A DNA stretch of 64,000 bases, from positions 186,001-250,000 of the forward strand of contig CAVYUG010000006.1 of NCBI GenBank assembly GCA_963771655.1, in the 5' to 3' direction. The DNA comes from JAWVFM01 sp963771655 (GTDB lineage: Bacteria; Actinomycetota; Thermoleophilia; Solirubrobacterales; 70-9). Shown here one piece after another: positions 8,094 through 14,950 of the stretch. Numbering within the stretch: the first letter of the stretch is position 1; each line of letters starts with the position of its first letter. The translations under genes were made by a program, and so were the position numbers. Under the pieces are notes generated by a model that was not told where the DNA came from, did no database searches, and was given only the letters and a program-made list of their open reading frames with translations.

Positions 8094-8806
8094 TGGCAGG
8101 CGGTGGCGAGCCCCGCCGCAAGCGGCCGGCGAGCGCGGGCGCTCGCTACGTGGCGTTCGTCGGCCTCGCCTTCCTCGTCCTGATCGCGATTGCCACCTAC
8201 AACACGGTGAGCGACGCGACGGGTGGCCTGCTGGGGGTCAGCGCAAGCGTTCGCGGCCGGCCGCTACCCGAGTTCGCCGTGCCGAACGTTCGCGGCGGCC
8301 CCGATGCGGACGCCAACGTATTCCAGGACGACTGCGCGAGCGCGGACAATCCGTGTCCGCCCGACGAGCGCCGCCGCTCGGCCTGCCAGGTCTCGCCGCG
8401 CGTCCACGCGATTCGCGTATGCGACCTCTTCGACCGGCCGCTCGTGATCTCGTTCTGGTTTCTCGAGGGCGCCAGCTGCCTACCCACCCAGGACGTCGTC
8501 GCGAGGGTTGCGCGCCGCTTCCACGGCCGCGTGAACTTTCTCTCGATCGATGTTCGCGACGACCGCAGCGAGGTCGACCGGACCGTCGCCGAGCAGGGTT
8601 GGCGCCTGCCGGTGGGATGGGACCGCGACGGCGCGGTGTCCGATCTCTACCGGGTCGGCGGCTGCCCGACCGTGGCCCTCGCCTATCCAGGTGGGATCTT
8701 CGCGGGCGCCCGGGCGGGCGAGAGCGCGCTCACCGAAGCGAAGCTCACCGACGACGCTCGCAGGCTGATTGCCGCGTCGGCGCGGCGGGCGGCGGCGTCC
8801 CGATGA
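8093..8806 (+). CDS. Membrane-anchored thioredoxin-fold (TlpA-like) protein with a CxxT site
   Basis: 237 aa. Basic N-terminus, one membrane helix (residues about 19-35), then an extracytoplasmic thioredoxin-like domain. The redox motif position reads FWFLEGASCLPTQD: Cys129 is present but the second active-site Cys is replaced by Thr132. The cis-Pro loop reads GGCPTVAL, with Cys191 directly before the proline. An insertion between residues 81 and 110 adds four more cysteines. This suggests either a peroxiredoxin- or isomerase-like role or an alternative Cys129-Cys191 pairing. Start at 8093 shares one base with the MMPL stop; the stop overlaps the next start (ATGA). A fully functional TlpA would normally have CxxC. 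Confidence 0.75.
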   Translation: MAGGGEPRRKRPASAGARYVAFVGLAFLVLIAIATYNTVSDATGGLLGVSASVRGRPLPEFAVPNVRGGPDADANVFQDDCASADNPCPPDERRRSACQVSPRVHAIRVCDLFDRPLVISFWFLEGASCLPTQDVVARVARRFHGRVNFLSIDVRDDRSEVDRTVAEQGWRLPVGWDRDGAVSDLYRVGGCPTVALAYPGGIFAGARAGESALTEAKLTDDARRLIAASARRAAASR

Positions 8807-9465
8807 CAGATCCGGGCCCCCACGGCCCAGACTTCGACGACGAGGCAATACCCGAGGCGGGGTTCGTCGCCGCGGAGCTGGCCGACGAGCTCCCGGGCCT
8901 GGGGCTTCGCTACCTGGTACTCGACGCGCGGACGTCGAGGACTCCGGCGCACGTGCGCGGGAGGCTTCGCGCGCTCTCCGATCGCTTTGCCGGAGCACAG
9001 GCGATCAACCTCCGCCACCAGGCGATCCCCTGGGCCTACAGGGTGTTCTTCCGTCATATCGGCCTCGACCCCGACGAGCAGCCGACCCCCGTCGAGCAGC
9101 TGGCCCTCGAGCGGATGTTCCACGGCGGGTTCGTGAGCCGCAACCTGCTCGAGGACGCGATCACGATAGGCATCATCGAGTCGGGGGTGGCGCTCCGAGC
9201 GTTCGACGCCGAGAAGGTGACGGGCAGACTGGGCGTCAGGCTCTCGGCGCCGGGCGAGGCGCTCGAGCACCCGCTGCCCGCCGGAACCCTCGTCGTCGCC
9301 GACGAGCTGCGGCCGATCGCCCTGCTCTTCGGCGACCCCGCGACGGACGCCGCACCAAACTCGAAGACGCGCCGGGCTCTGATCGTCGCGACCCAGGTGC
9401 GCGGCGTGCCCGACATCGCGATCGAGGAGGCGATTTGGCTCGCCGCCAGCGTCATCCGGTCCTGA
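8803..9465 (+). CDS. B3/4 domain protein (PheRS beta-like tRNA-editing fold)
   Basis: 220 aa. The central region matches stand-alone B3/B4 domains, the fold used for editing in the beta subunit of phenylalanyl-tRNA synthetase: RALSDRFAGAQAINLRHQAI, then WAYRVFFRHIGLDPDEQPTP, RNLLEDAITIGIIESGV and LRPIALLFGDPATD. Free-standing members are thought to act on misacylated tRNA or amino acids, but most are uncharacterised. ATG at 8803 overlaps the previous stop by 4 bp, so it belongs to the MMPL/thioredoxin-like operon. No synthetase catalytic or anticodon-binding parts are present. Confidence 0.82.
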   Translation: MTDPGPHGPDFDDEAIPEAGFVAAELADELPGLGLRYLVLDARTSRTPAHVRGRLRALSDRFAGAQAINLRHQAIPWAYRVFFRHIGLDPDEQPTPVEQLALERMFHGGFVSRNLLEDAITIGIIESGVALRAFDAEKVTGRLGVRLSAPGEALEHPLPAGTLVVADELRPIALLFGDPATDAAPNSKTRRALIVATQVRGVPDIAIEEAIWLAASVIRS

Positions 9466-9508
9466 CGCGGCAGTTACACTTCTCCGAAGCCGAGTAAGGA
9501 AGTTCCGC

Positions 9509-10009
9509 TTGCCCGAGCAGTTGCTTGAGAGCCGCCTGGTCGTCGGGGTATCGCCCTCGGAGTTGCCGACGACTGAGCGCACGCTCGATGACCGCCGCGT
9601 CAGGTCCGAGCTGCGGCGCCAGATCGCTCTGCTCGAGCGCCGGCTCGGGGAGCTGTTCGCGGCGGCGTTTCCGCGCAAGGGGATCGAGTGGCGAGTGGGC
9701 TCCGCGGCGAGAGGCCCCCGCGTGCTGGGTGTTGCCGAGCTCGAGCGGATTCGTGACGCGCTGGCGGGGAGATTGCGGGAGGCGGAGGCCGAGGTCGCGC
9801 GGCGTGGTCGAATCGAAGAGCGCAACCGCCGGCTACTGGAGGAGATGCTCGCCGCGCCCGAGCGTCACCGCGGGCTCTTGGTCAGCGCCGCCGACATCGG
9901 CGAGTCGAGCTGCCGAACCTGGCGCTCCACGCCCCGGCTCGGCCCCATCGGAATGCTGATGGGGTGGTGGCGAGTCAAGATCTCCTCCGGCTGCCCGTTA
10001 GCCACCTGA
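9509..10009 (+). CDS. Uncharacterised protein, conserved-looking C-terminus
   Basis: 166 aa, start TTG at 9509 with a good AAGGAAG site 6 bp upstream; no ATG or GTG gives a better start. The N-terminal two thirds are rich in Glu, Arg and Leu and probably form a coiled coil (residues about 28-125, including EAEVARRGRIEERNRRLLEE). The C-terminus is compact and unlike the rest, with Trp, Gly and Cys (PRLGPIGMLMGWWRVKISSGCP). I do not recognise a named domain. It stands 43 bp after the B3/4 gene and 25 bp before a membrane protein gene, so co-transcription is possible. Confidence 0.65.
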   Translation: MPEQLLESRLVVGVSPSELPTTERTLDDRRVRSELRRQIALLERRLGELFAAAFPRKGIEWRVGSAARGPRVLGVAELERIRDALAGRLREAEAEVARRGRIEERNRRLLEEMLAAPERHRGLLVSAADIGESSCRTWRSTPRLGPIGMLMGWWRVKISSGCPLAT

Positions 10010-10034
10010 CATCCCTGCGGTAGCCTCAGCCGCC

Positions 10035-10601
10035 ATGGCCAGCCGCTCCAAGAAACGCCGCCGACGGCGCCGGCCACCCCCGCCCGCCGCCGGCCCGGGC
10101 ACCGAGTCGACCGTCGCAGTCACCGACGGGGAAGCGCCTGGGCCTGAGCCCGAGCTGAGGACGTCGCGCGAGACGGAGCGGGCCCGCTCCAACCGCCGGC
10201 AGGGACAGCGGCGCTACCGCGATCCCGAGGAACGGCCGAAGGCGCCATGGGCGCCGTTCCCGCTGGTGGAGCTCGTGGTCCTCGTGGCTCTCGTGCTGCT
10301 CGTCGGTGGGTTCGTCGTCCGCGGCCATCGCGGAACGCTGATGATCGGGGCCGGCCTCGTGCTCGGCACCCTCGCCGGCCTCGAGCTCTCGGTCCGCGAG
10401 CACTTCACGGGCTACCGCTCCCACACGGCGCTTCTCGCGGCCGCCGTTGCGCTGGCGGTGCTGGTAGGGCTGACGCTGCTCGTCCCCAGCGTCCCGGCCG
10501 TGATCCGGGTGCTGGTGGCGGCGGCGGTCTTCGCCGCCGCCGCACGCCTACTGGTGAGGATCTTCCAGCGGCGCTCGGGGCTCAGCTTCAAGTTCCGCTG
10601 A
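10035..10601 (+). CDS. Uncharacterised membrane protein with Arg/Lys-rich N-terminus
   Basis: 188 aa. Residues 1-75 are strongly basic (KKRRRRRR) and Pro-rich, presumably cytoplasmic. Four hydrophobic helices follow: about 78-96, 103-120, 134-152 and 156-174. The protein ends with a basic tail, QRRSGLSFKFR. Resembles the DUF-type four-helix proteins that are common in actinobacteria, but no named family is recognised. ATG at 10035 follows the upstream gene by 25 bp. The stop is 19 bp from the convergent stop of the integration host factor gene. Confidence 0.7.
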   Translation: MASRSKKRRRRRRPPPPAAGPGTESTVAVTDGEAPGPEPELRTSRETERARSNRRQGQRRYRDPEERPKAPWAPFPLVELVVLVALVLLVGGFVVRGHRGTLMIGAGLVLGTLAGLELSVREHFTGYRSHTALLAAAVALAVLVGLTLLVPSVPAVIRVLVAAAVFAAAARLLVRIFQRRSGLSFKFR

Positions 10602-10620
10602 GCGCGAGCGCTCCCGCGAT

Positions 10621-10995
10621 CTAGGCCGCGACGAGGGCACGGGTCGAGTCGCCCGTCGATGCCGTGCGGCCTCGCTTGGCCTCGAGCTCGCCCGCGAGCT
10701 CGTTGCGCTGGCGCTCAGTGAGCCTGCCGAGCTCGCGGTTCTCGCTCAGCATCATCGGCGAGAGGAACTTCCGCGCTCGGGCCCTACCCCATCGGCGCTG
10801 GCTCCGAAGAAGCTCGCCGACGGTCATCGTCTCGACCTGCCAGGGGCAGCCCCGGACGACTTCGGACGCGTCGGCCCTGCCCGACTTGATCGCACGCTTC
10901 AACTCCGCCCGGGCAAGGCGCACCCGGTTCGCATGTGCGAGGGCCTTCATGTGCTGCGGCGCGATGGCGGGGGCGGCCGATGTGGCAGCTTCCAT
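10621..10995 (-). CDS. mihF: Integration host factor, actinobacterial type (mIHF)
   Basis: 124 aa. The core, from ALAHANRVRLARAELK through VRGCPWQVETMTVGELLRSQ and RWGRARARKFL to RLTERQRNELAGEL, matches the mycobacterial/streptomycete integration host factor, a small monomeric nucleoid protein with a helix-two-turn-helix. It binds DNA with little specificity and shapes the nucleoid. The start is the ATG at 10995, preceded by AAGGAGGAG at 11001-11009; a longer in-frame start at 11046 lacks a site. A C-terminal tail of about 25 residues, rich in Ala, Lys and Arg, extends past the usual end. The leader upstream is long and structured. Confidence 0.93.
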   Translation of the reverse strand: MEAATSAAPAIAPQHMKALAHANRVRLARAELKRAIKSGRADASEVVRGCPWQVETMTVGELLRSQRRWGRARARKFLSPMMLSENRELGRLTERQRNELAGELEAKRGRTASTGDSTRALVAA

Positions 10996-11012
10996 TCCCA
11001 CTCCTCCTTTGA

Positions 11013-11138
11013 GTGCTGTCGAGATCTTCGGAATGTGGCGCCCCAAGCTCCCAGCTCACCGGGCTTCGGTCCCGTCAGGTGGGGTCGGGAAAGCTTCTTG
11101 TCTCCTCCCGACCGCCCCTGCCCCAGGGTGCTGTCGAG
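11013..11138 (-). promoter_or_regulatory. Structured leader or promoter region of mihF with direct repeat
   Basis: Two exact 11-bp copies of CTCGACAGCAC (gene strand) lie at 11023-11013 and 11138-11128, 115 bp apart. Between them is a hairpin with arms GGTCGGGA/TCCCGACC (11083-11090 and 11106-11113, 15-nt loop) and a smaller one at about 11056-11078. The repeat nearer the gene ends just before the ribosome binding site. This could be a cis-acting RNA or a pair of protein-binding sites; no known riboswitch consensus fits. The rest of the gene-free stretch 10996-11414 holds the palindrome listed next and a small hairpin at 11241-11260 (CTTGTCC/GGACAAG). Confidence 0.45.
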
Positions 11139-11273
11139 CGCGCGCGCAAGCTATCCGAGAGTGTCGGCGGGCGTCAACCCCCTCGGCCATCTTCGCCCCC
11201 AGTCGTTCGCTAAGAGCAACCTTTTTGTACCCGGTGGACCCTTGTCCGAGATTGGACAAGTGGAAACTAGCCC

Positions 11274-11425
11274 GGGTGGGTTAGTTCGACCGTTGGTACA
11301 AGGGCGGGGACGCGGGTCCCATCCGACGGCCATGGCGAGCATGTGCCGACACGACCTGTCGGCACATCTCGCTAGGCCGGCGGCCGAAACCCGCGTCCCC
11401 GCCGGGTCGACGAGCTAACCCTCCC
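11274..11425. repeat. Large nested palindrome, TGTGCCGACA family, copy 1
   Basis: Four nested levels of inverted symmetry. Outermost: GGGTGGGTTAG (11274) against CTAACCCTCCC (11415-11425), imperfect. Next: GGCGGGGACGCGGGT (11303-11317) against ACCCGCGTCCCCGCC (11389-11403), perfect. Next: CGGCC..GGCGAG against CTCGC..GGCCG. Core: ATGTGCCGACA (11341-11351) against TGTCGGCACAT (11357-11367), perfect. The stop codon of the downstream-ending synthase gene (11415-11417) is inside the outer right arm. The inner 55 bp recur in reverse orientation at 46718-46777. Confidence 0.8.
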
Positions 11426-12674
11426 GGAGCGTCGGAAAGTCCTTGGAGATAACCCCGTCCAGGATCTCCAGGGCCCGGTCGAGATGCTGGGGCTCGTGGC
11501 TCGCCATGAGGCTCGTCCGCAGAAGCGCGCCGCCCGGCGGTACGGCGGGATGGATCGCCACGTTGGTGTAGACGCCGGCGTCATAGAGCGCCTTCCAGAG
11601 CAACACGGCCTGCCAGTCCTCGCCGACGACGACCGGGACGACCGGGGTGGTGGCCTCGCTGCCGTCGGGCAGGGTGCCGGGCTCGACGACGCGTAACCCC
11701 AGGTCGCGAAGGCCCTGGCGAAGATACCGGGCGTTGCCGAGGAGGCGTTCCATCAGCTCCGGGCCCTCGGAGCGGATGACCCGAAGGGCCCCGAGCGCGG
11801 CGCCGACGGCGGCCGGCACGGCCGACGCCGTGAAGATGAAGGCGCGGGTGGCGATCCGCAGGTACTCGATGACCTCCTCTGGGCCGGCGATGAAGCCGCC
11901 ACAGGAGGCGAGGCTCTTCGAGAAGGTGCCCATCCGCAGGTCCACCCGGTCCTCGAGTCCGTAGAGCTCGCAGGTTCCCGCTCCGCGCTCGCCGAGAACG
12001 CCGACGGCGTGGGCCTCGTCGACCATGAGGCGCGCCCCATGGGCCTCGGAGCGCTCGACGATCTCCGGCAGCGGGGCGACGTCGCCCTCCATCGAGAAGA
12101 CGCCGTCGACCACGACCAGCACGCCGCCGCCATCCTCCCCGGCTCGCTCGAGCATCCGATCGAGCTTCGCCATCTGGTTGTGACGGAACGGCCGCAGCTT
12201 CGCTCCGGAGAGACGGCAGCCGTCGAGGATCGAGGCGTGGTCGCCCGAGTCGCACACCACCGTGTCGCCCGGCTCGAGGATGGTGCCGATGCAGCCCAGG
12301 TTCGCCTGGTAGCCGGTGGTGAAGACGATCGCGTCCTCGGTGCCCATCCACTCGGCGAGCTCGCGCTCGAGGTCGACGTGCAGCGGCGTCGTGCCGTTGA
12401 GGAGCCTCGAGCCCGTGAGCCCCGTGCCGTAGCGCTCGAGGGCGTCGCGCGCGGCCTCCTTGACGCGCGCGTCCCCGGTCAGGCCGAGGTAGTTGTTCGA
12501 GCCGAGCATGATGGTCTCGCGGCCCTCCATCTCGACCACGGGTCCGGCCTCCGAGGCCATGACGCGGAAGTAGGGCAGGAGATCGCCCTGCTTCGCCATC
12601 TCGAGCTGCTCGACGCGGTCGTGTGTGCGCGCCTTCTCGAAGACGTCGACGGGGGCGCGCGTCGTCTCGGTCAT
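11415..12674 (-). CDS. PLP-dependent alpha-oxoamine synthase, serine palmitoyltransferase/BioF/KBL type
   Basis: 419 aa, fold-type I PLP enzyme that condenses an amino acid with an acyl-CoA or acyl-ACP, releasing CO2. Diagnostic residues: GSNNYLGL, DSGDHASI (His146 stacks on PLP), DEAHAVGVLGERGAG (Asp219, His222) and TFSKSLASCGGF with Schiff-base Lys253. Family members make sphinganine precursor (SPT), 8-amino-7-oxononanoate (BioF) or 2-amino-3-oxobutyrate (KBL). No biotin genes are nearby. The divergent neighbour is a large GNAT protein that resembles bacterial ceramide synthase, which makes serine palmitoyltransferase the best guess. ATG at 12674 lacks a clear ribosome binding site and is only 25 bp from the divergent start. 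Confidence 0.85.
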   Translation of the reverse strand: MTETTRAPVDVFEKARTHDRVEQLEMAKQGDLLPYFRVMASEAGPVVEMEGRETIMLGSNNYLGLTGDARVKEAARDALERYGTGLTGSRLLNGTTPLHVDLERELAEWMGTEDAIVFTTGYQANLGCIGTILEPGDTVVCDSGDHASILDGCRLSGAKLRPFRHNQMAKLDRMLERAGEDGGGVLVVVDGVFSMEGDVAPLPEIVERSEAHGARLMVDEAHAVGVLGERGAGTCELYGLEDRVDLRMGTFSKSLASCGGFIAGPEEVIEYLRIATRAFIFTASAVPAAVGAALGALRVIRSEGPELMERLLGNARYLRQGLRDLGLRVVEPGTLPDGSEATTPVVPVVVGEDWQAVLLWKALYDAGVYTNVAIHPAVPPGGALLRTSLMASHEPQHLDRALEILDGVISKDFPTLREG

Positions 12675-12699
12675 GCCGAAAGTGTCGCAGAGGGATACC

Positions 12700-13833
12700 G
12701 TGCCGCCGATGCCGGTCGACGTCACACCCGTCCGCGGGCTGCGCGACCTGCGGAGGTTCATCGAGCTGCCGTACCGGCTCCACGGCGGCACCCAGTGGGT
12801 GCCGCCGTTGCGTCTCGAGCGCTACATCTTCTTGAGCCGGCGCCTCAACGCCTACTTCAAGCACGGCGAGGCCGAGTACTTCCTTGCCCACCGCGACGGG
12901 AGGGTCGTCGGCCGAATCACGGCTCAGGTCGACCACGCCTTCAACGAGTTCCACGGCTCGCGCTGGGGGATGTTCGGCTTCCTCGAGCTCACCGACGACG
13001 CCGAGGCGCTCGAGGCGATGCTGGCGGCGGCCGAGCGCTGGCTACGGGAGCGCGGCTGCGACCGAATGGTCGGGCCGATGGACTTCCAGCTGAACGACGA
13101 GAGCGGCGTCCTCATCGAGGGCTTCGACCTGCGGCCGATGGTCCGCCAGCCGTGGCACCCGCCCTACTACCAGCGCCTCTGCGAGTCGGCCGGGCTCGAG
13201 AAGGCGATGGACCTGTTCATGTGGGAGCTCTACGTGCAGGACCGGCAGAAGGTCCTGCCGATCCTGCCCGAGCTGGCGGAGAAGGCGCGCACCGAGCACG
13301 GGGTGCGGATCCGGAAGATGTCCCGTCGTCATCTCCGGCGCGAGCTCGACGACTTCGCGCGGATCTACAACGCGGCCTGGTCGGATAACTGGGGCTTTGT
13401 GCCCTACTCCAAGGAGGACCTCGACGCTTACGCGCTCGACCTCCAGCTCGTCTACGCCCGCGACTGGTTCATGGTCGCCGAGAAGGACGGCGAGACCATC
13501 GCCATCGCGATCACGATCCCGGACATCAACAAGGTGCTCCGGCGGATGAACGGCCGCCTCCTACCGCTCGGCTGGTGGCACTTCCTCAACCGGTCCCGGA
13601 TCATGGACGAGGTTCGCGTGGGCTTCCTCGGGGTGCTGCCGGAGTACCAGCACACCGGCGTTGCCGCGCTGCTCTACATCGAGCACTTCGACATGGCTGC
13701 GAAGACGCGTCAGACCGGCGGAGAGATGGGCTGGATCCTCGAGACGAACGAGGCGATGAACCGCGGCATGGAGGCGATGGGGGGGCGGATCGTGAAGCGC
13801 TACCGCGTCTACGAGCGCAAGCTCACTGCCTGA
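12700..13833 (+). CDS. Large GNAT-fold acyltransferase-like protein, possible bacterial ceramide synthase
   Basis: About 377 aa. Start taken as GTG 12700, 5 bp after AGAGGGA; ATG 12709 is an alternative. The N-terminal half has the conserved block FIELPYRLHGGTQWVPP, an acetyltransferase-like strand with FLAHRDGRVVGRI, the EFHGSRWGMFGFLE segment and GPMDFQLNDESGVLIEGFD. The C-terminal half repeats the GNAT theme with VRVGFLGVLPEYQHTGVAALLY, the CoA-binding turn. This two-lobed architecture matches, from memory, the GNAT family that includes Caulobacter ceramide synthase. Divergent pairing with an SPT-type enzyme supports N-acylation of a long-chain base. A third partner, ceramide reductase, is not in the window. 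Its 3' end overlaps the convergent gene by 11 bp. Confidence 0.72.
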   Translation: MPPMPVDVTPVRGLRDLRRFIELPYRLHGGTQWVPPLRLERYIFLSRRLNAYFKHGEAEYFLAHRDGRVVGRITAQVDHAFNEFHGSRWGMFGFLELTDDAEALEAMLAAAERWLRERGCDRMVGPMDFQLNDESGVLIEGFDLRPMVRQPWHPPYYQRLCESAGLEKAMDLFMWELYVQDRQKVLPILPELAEKARTEHGVRIRKMSRRHLRRELDDFARIYNAAWSDNWGFVPYSKEDLDAYALDLQLVYARDWFMVAEKDGETIAIAITIPDINKVLRRMNGRLLPLGWWHFLNRSRIMDEVRVGFLGVLPEYQHTGVAALLYIEHFDMAAKTRQTGGEMGWILETNEAMNRGMEAMGGRIVKRYRVYERKLTA

Positions 13834-14515
13834 GCGCGAAGTACGCGAGCAGCGTGTGGCGGTCGGCGTCGTGCCGCCACAGCATCTTGCCCAGGTACGC
13901 GCCGGGCACGACCTCCACCAGCTCGTCGCGAATCGAGCGGATGAGGAGCGACGGGTTCGAGTCGAGGTCGTGGTAATCGATCTTCATGACCTCGGTAAAG
14001 GGGTCGTCCTTGCTCGGCTCGATCGCGGTCTCGAAGTCGAAGGCGGAGCGGCCGCCGGGCGCCTCGCGGGTGGCGTAGAGGGGCCAGAGGAGCTTCGCCG
14101 GCCATCTGGCCGAGGCCAGCAGCACGTTGTCGCCGGTGCCCTCGGCCGGGTTGAAGCGCTTGCCGAGCCACGGCATCCAGGCGCCCGTGACGGCGCGGAG
14201 CGCGACGTTCAGCGGGCGCCGCCACACAAACGCCACCAAGATTCCCCGGGTCTGGCCCTCGATCGCGTTCGGAGGCGTCCCGAGCCGGAAGATCTCACCG
14301 AGCTCGGCGGCTGCCTCATCGCTTGAGGGAGCGCGGACGCCGAGCTCCTTGAAGAGCGTCCACGCGAGGTCCCGCGCCGTGTCCGCGTCGGACTCCGCAA
14401 GCTCGCGCAGCCCGGCGACCTTGCGCTCGGCGTCGGTCCTCGGGGCGCTCGGCGCCGCGGTGGCCGCGCCTGAGCCGTTCAGGGTCTCGGCTTCGTGGAC
14501 GCTTGCTTCGGTCAT
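13823..14515 (-). CDS. Uncharacterised protein next to the putative sphingolipid genes
   Basis: 230 aa; ATG at 14515. Residues 1-30 are low-complexity (Ala, Ser, Thr). Residues 35-75 form a helical region with a heptad-like pattern (VAGLRELAESDADTARDLAW). The remaining beta-rich region has the segments FEIFRLGTPPNAIEG-like LGTPPNAIEGQTRGILV, MPWLGKRFNP, and the C-terminal VVPGAYLGKMLWR followed by LLAYFALR. The pattern 'P-N-x-I-E-G' plus 'Y-L-G-K' resembles small lipocalin-like or GXWXG-type lipid-binding proteins, but I do not recognise a family with confidence. It is convergent with, and overlaps by 11 bp, the GNAT gene, so it may work with lipid metabolism. Confidence 0.65.
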   Translation of the reverse strand: MTEASVHEAETLNGSGAATAAPSAPRTDAERKVAGLRELAESDADTARDLAWTLFKELGVRAPSSDEAAAELGEIFRLGTPPNAIEGQTRGILVAFVWRRPLNVALRAVTGAWMPWLGKRFNPAEGTGDNVLLASARWPAKLLWPLYATREAPGGRSAFDFETAIEPSKDDPFTEVMKIDYHDLDSNPSLLIRSIRDELVEVVPGAYLGKMLWRHDADRHTLLAYFALRQ

Positions 14516-14585
14516 CGGGCTCCTTAAGTCGCTGGATGCGGAATCAGCATAAAGCGCGTCTCGGGAGCGCGTATACACTCAGCGC

Positions 14586-14903
14586 GTGGGCGAGGAGTTG
14601 CTCGAGGCGGAGGCGATCGAGGAGGAGGCTGCGCTCGGCGGGGACGACGCGGATGAGTCGGTGCGCCCCCTGCCCGACCGTCGCCGTCCCTCGGACCTGT
14701 CGGTGTGGCGCGAGGAGGTTCGCACGGCCGCGATTGCCGCCGCCGGCGGAATCGTGGTCGGCGCCGCGACGGTCGCGGCCGTTCGCGCCACCCGGGCGGC
14801 CGCTGCGCCGAAGCGCAGGATCGCCCGCCGAGGCAAGGAGAAGATGCCCGGCGTCGTCGCGAGCCGCTCGTTTCTGATCGACGTTCACCTTCTGGACCGC
14901 TGA
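14586..14903 (+). CDS. Small protein with one membrane-like segment
   Basis: 105 aa from a GTG at 14586. An acidic N-terminus (EELLEAEAIEEEAAL) is followed by a region rich in Asp, Arg and Pro, then a hydrophobic Ala/Gly/Val segment at residues about 48-66 and a strongly basic tail (KRRIARRGKEK). This polarity suggests a single-pass membrane protein. No family is recognised. It is divergent from the previous gene with 70 bp between starts, and its end lies 47 bp before the glycosylase start. Confidence 0.5.
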   Translation: MGEELLEAEAIEEEAALGGDDADESVRPLPDRRRPSDLSVWREEVRTAAIAAAGGIVVGAATVAAVRATRAAAAPKRRIARRGKEKMPGVVASRSFLIDVHLLDR

Positions 14904-14950
14904 CGGCGACGCTCGCCGAAGCCGTCGGCGGGGCGACCTATCGTCGACGC

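Noticed and set aside
11415..12674. Synthase as BioF (biotin synthesis)
   Set aside because: Not excluded by motifs, but no bioA, bioB or bioD is near and the GNAT neighbour points to lipid chemistry; kept as an alternative only.
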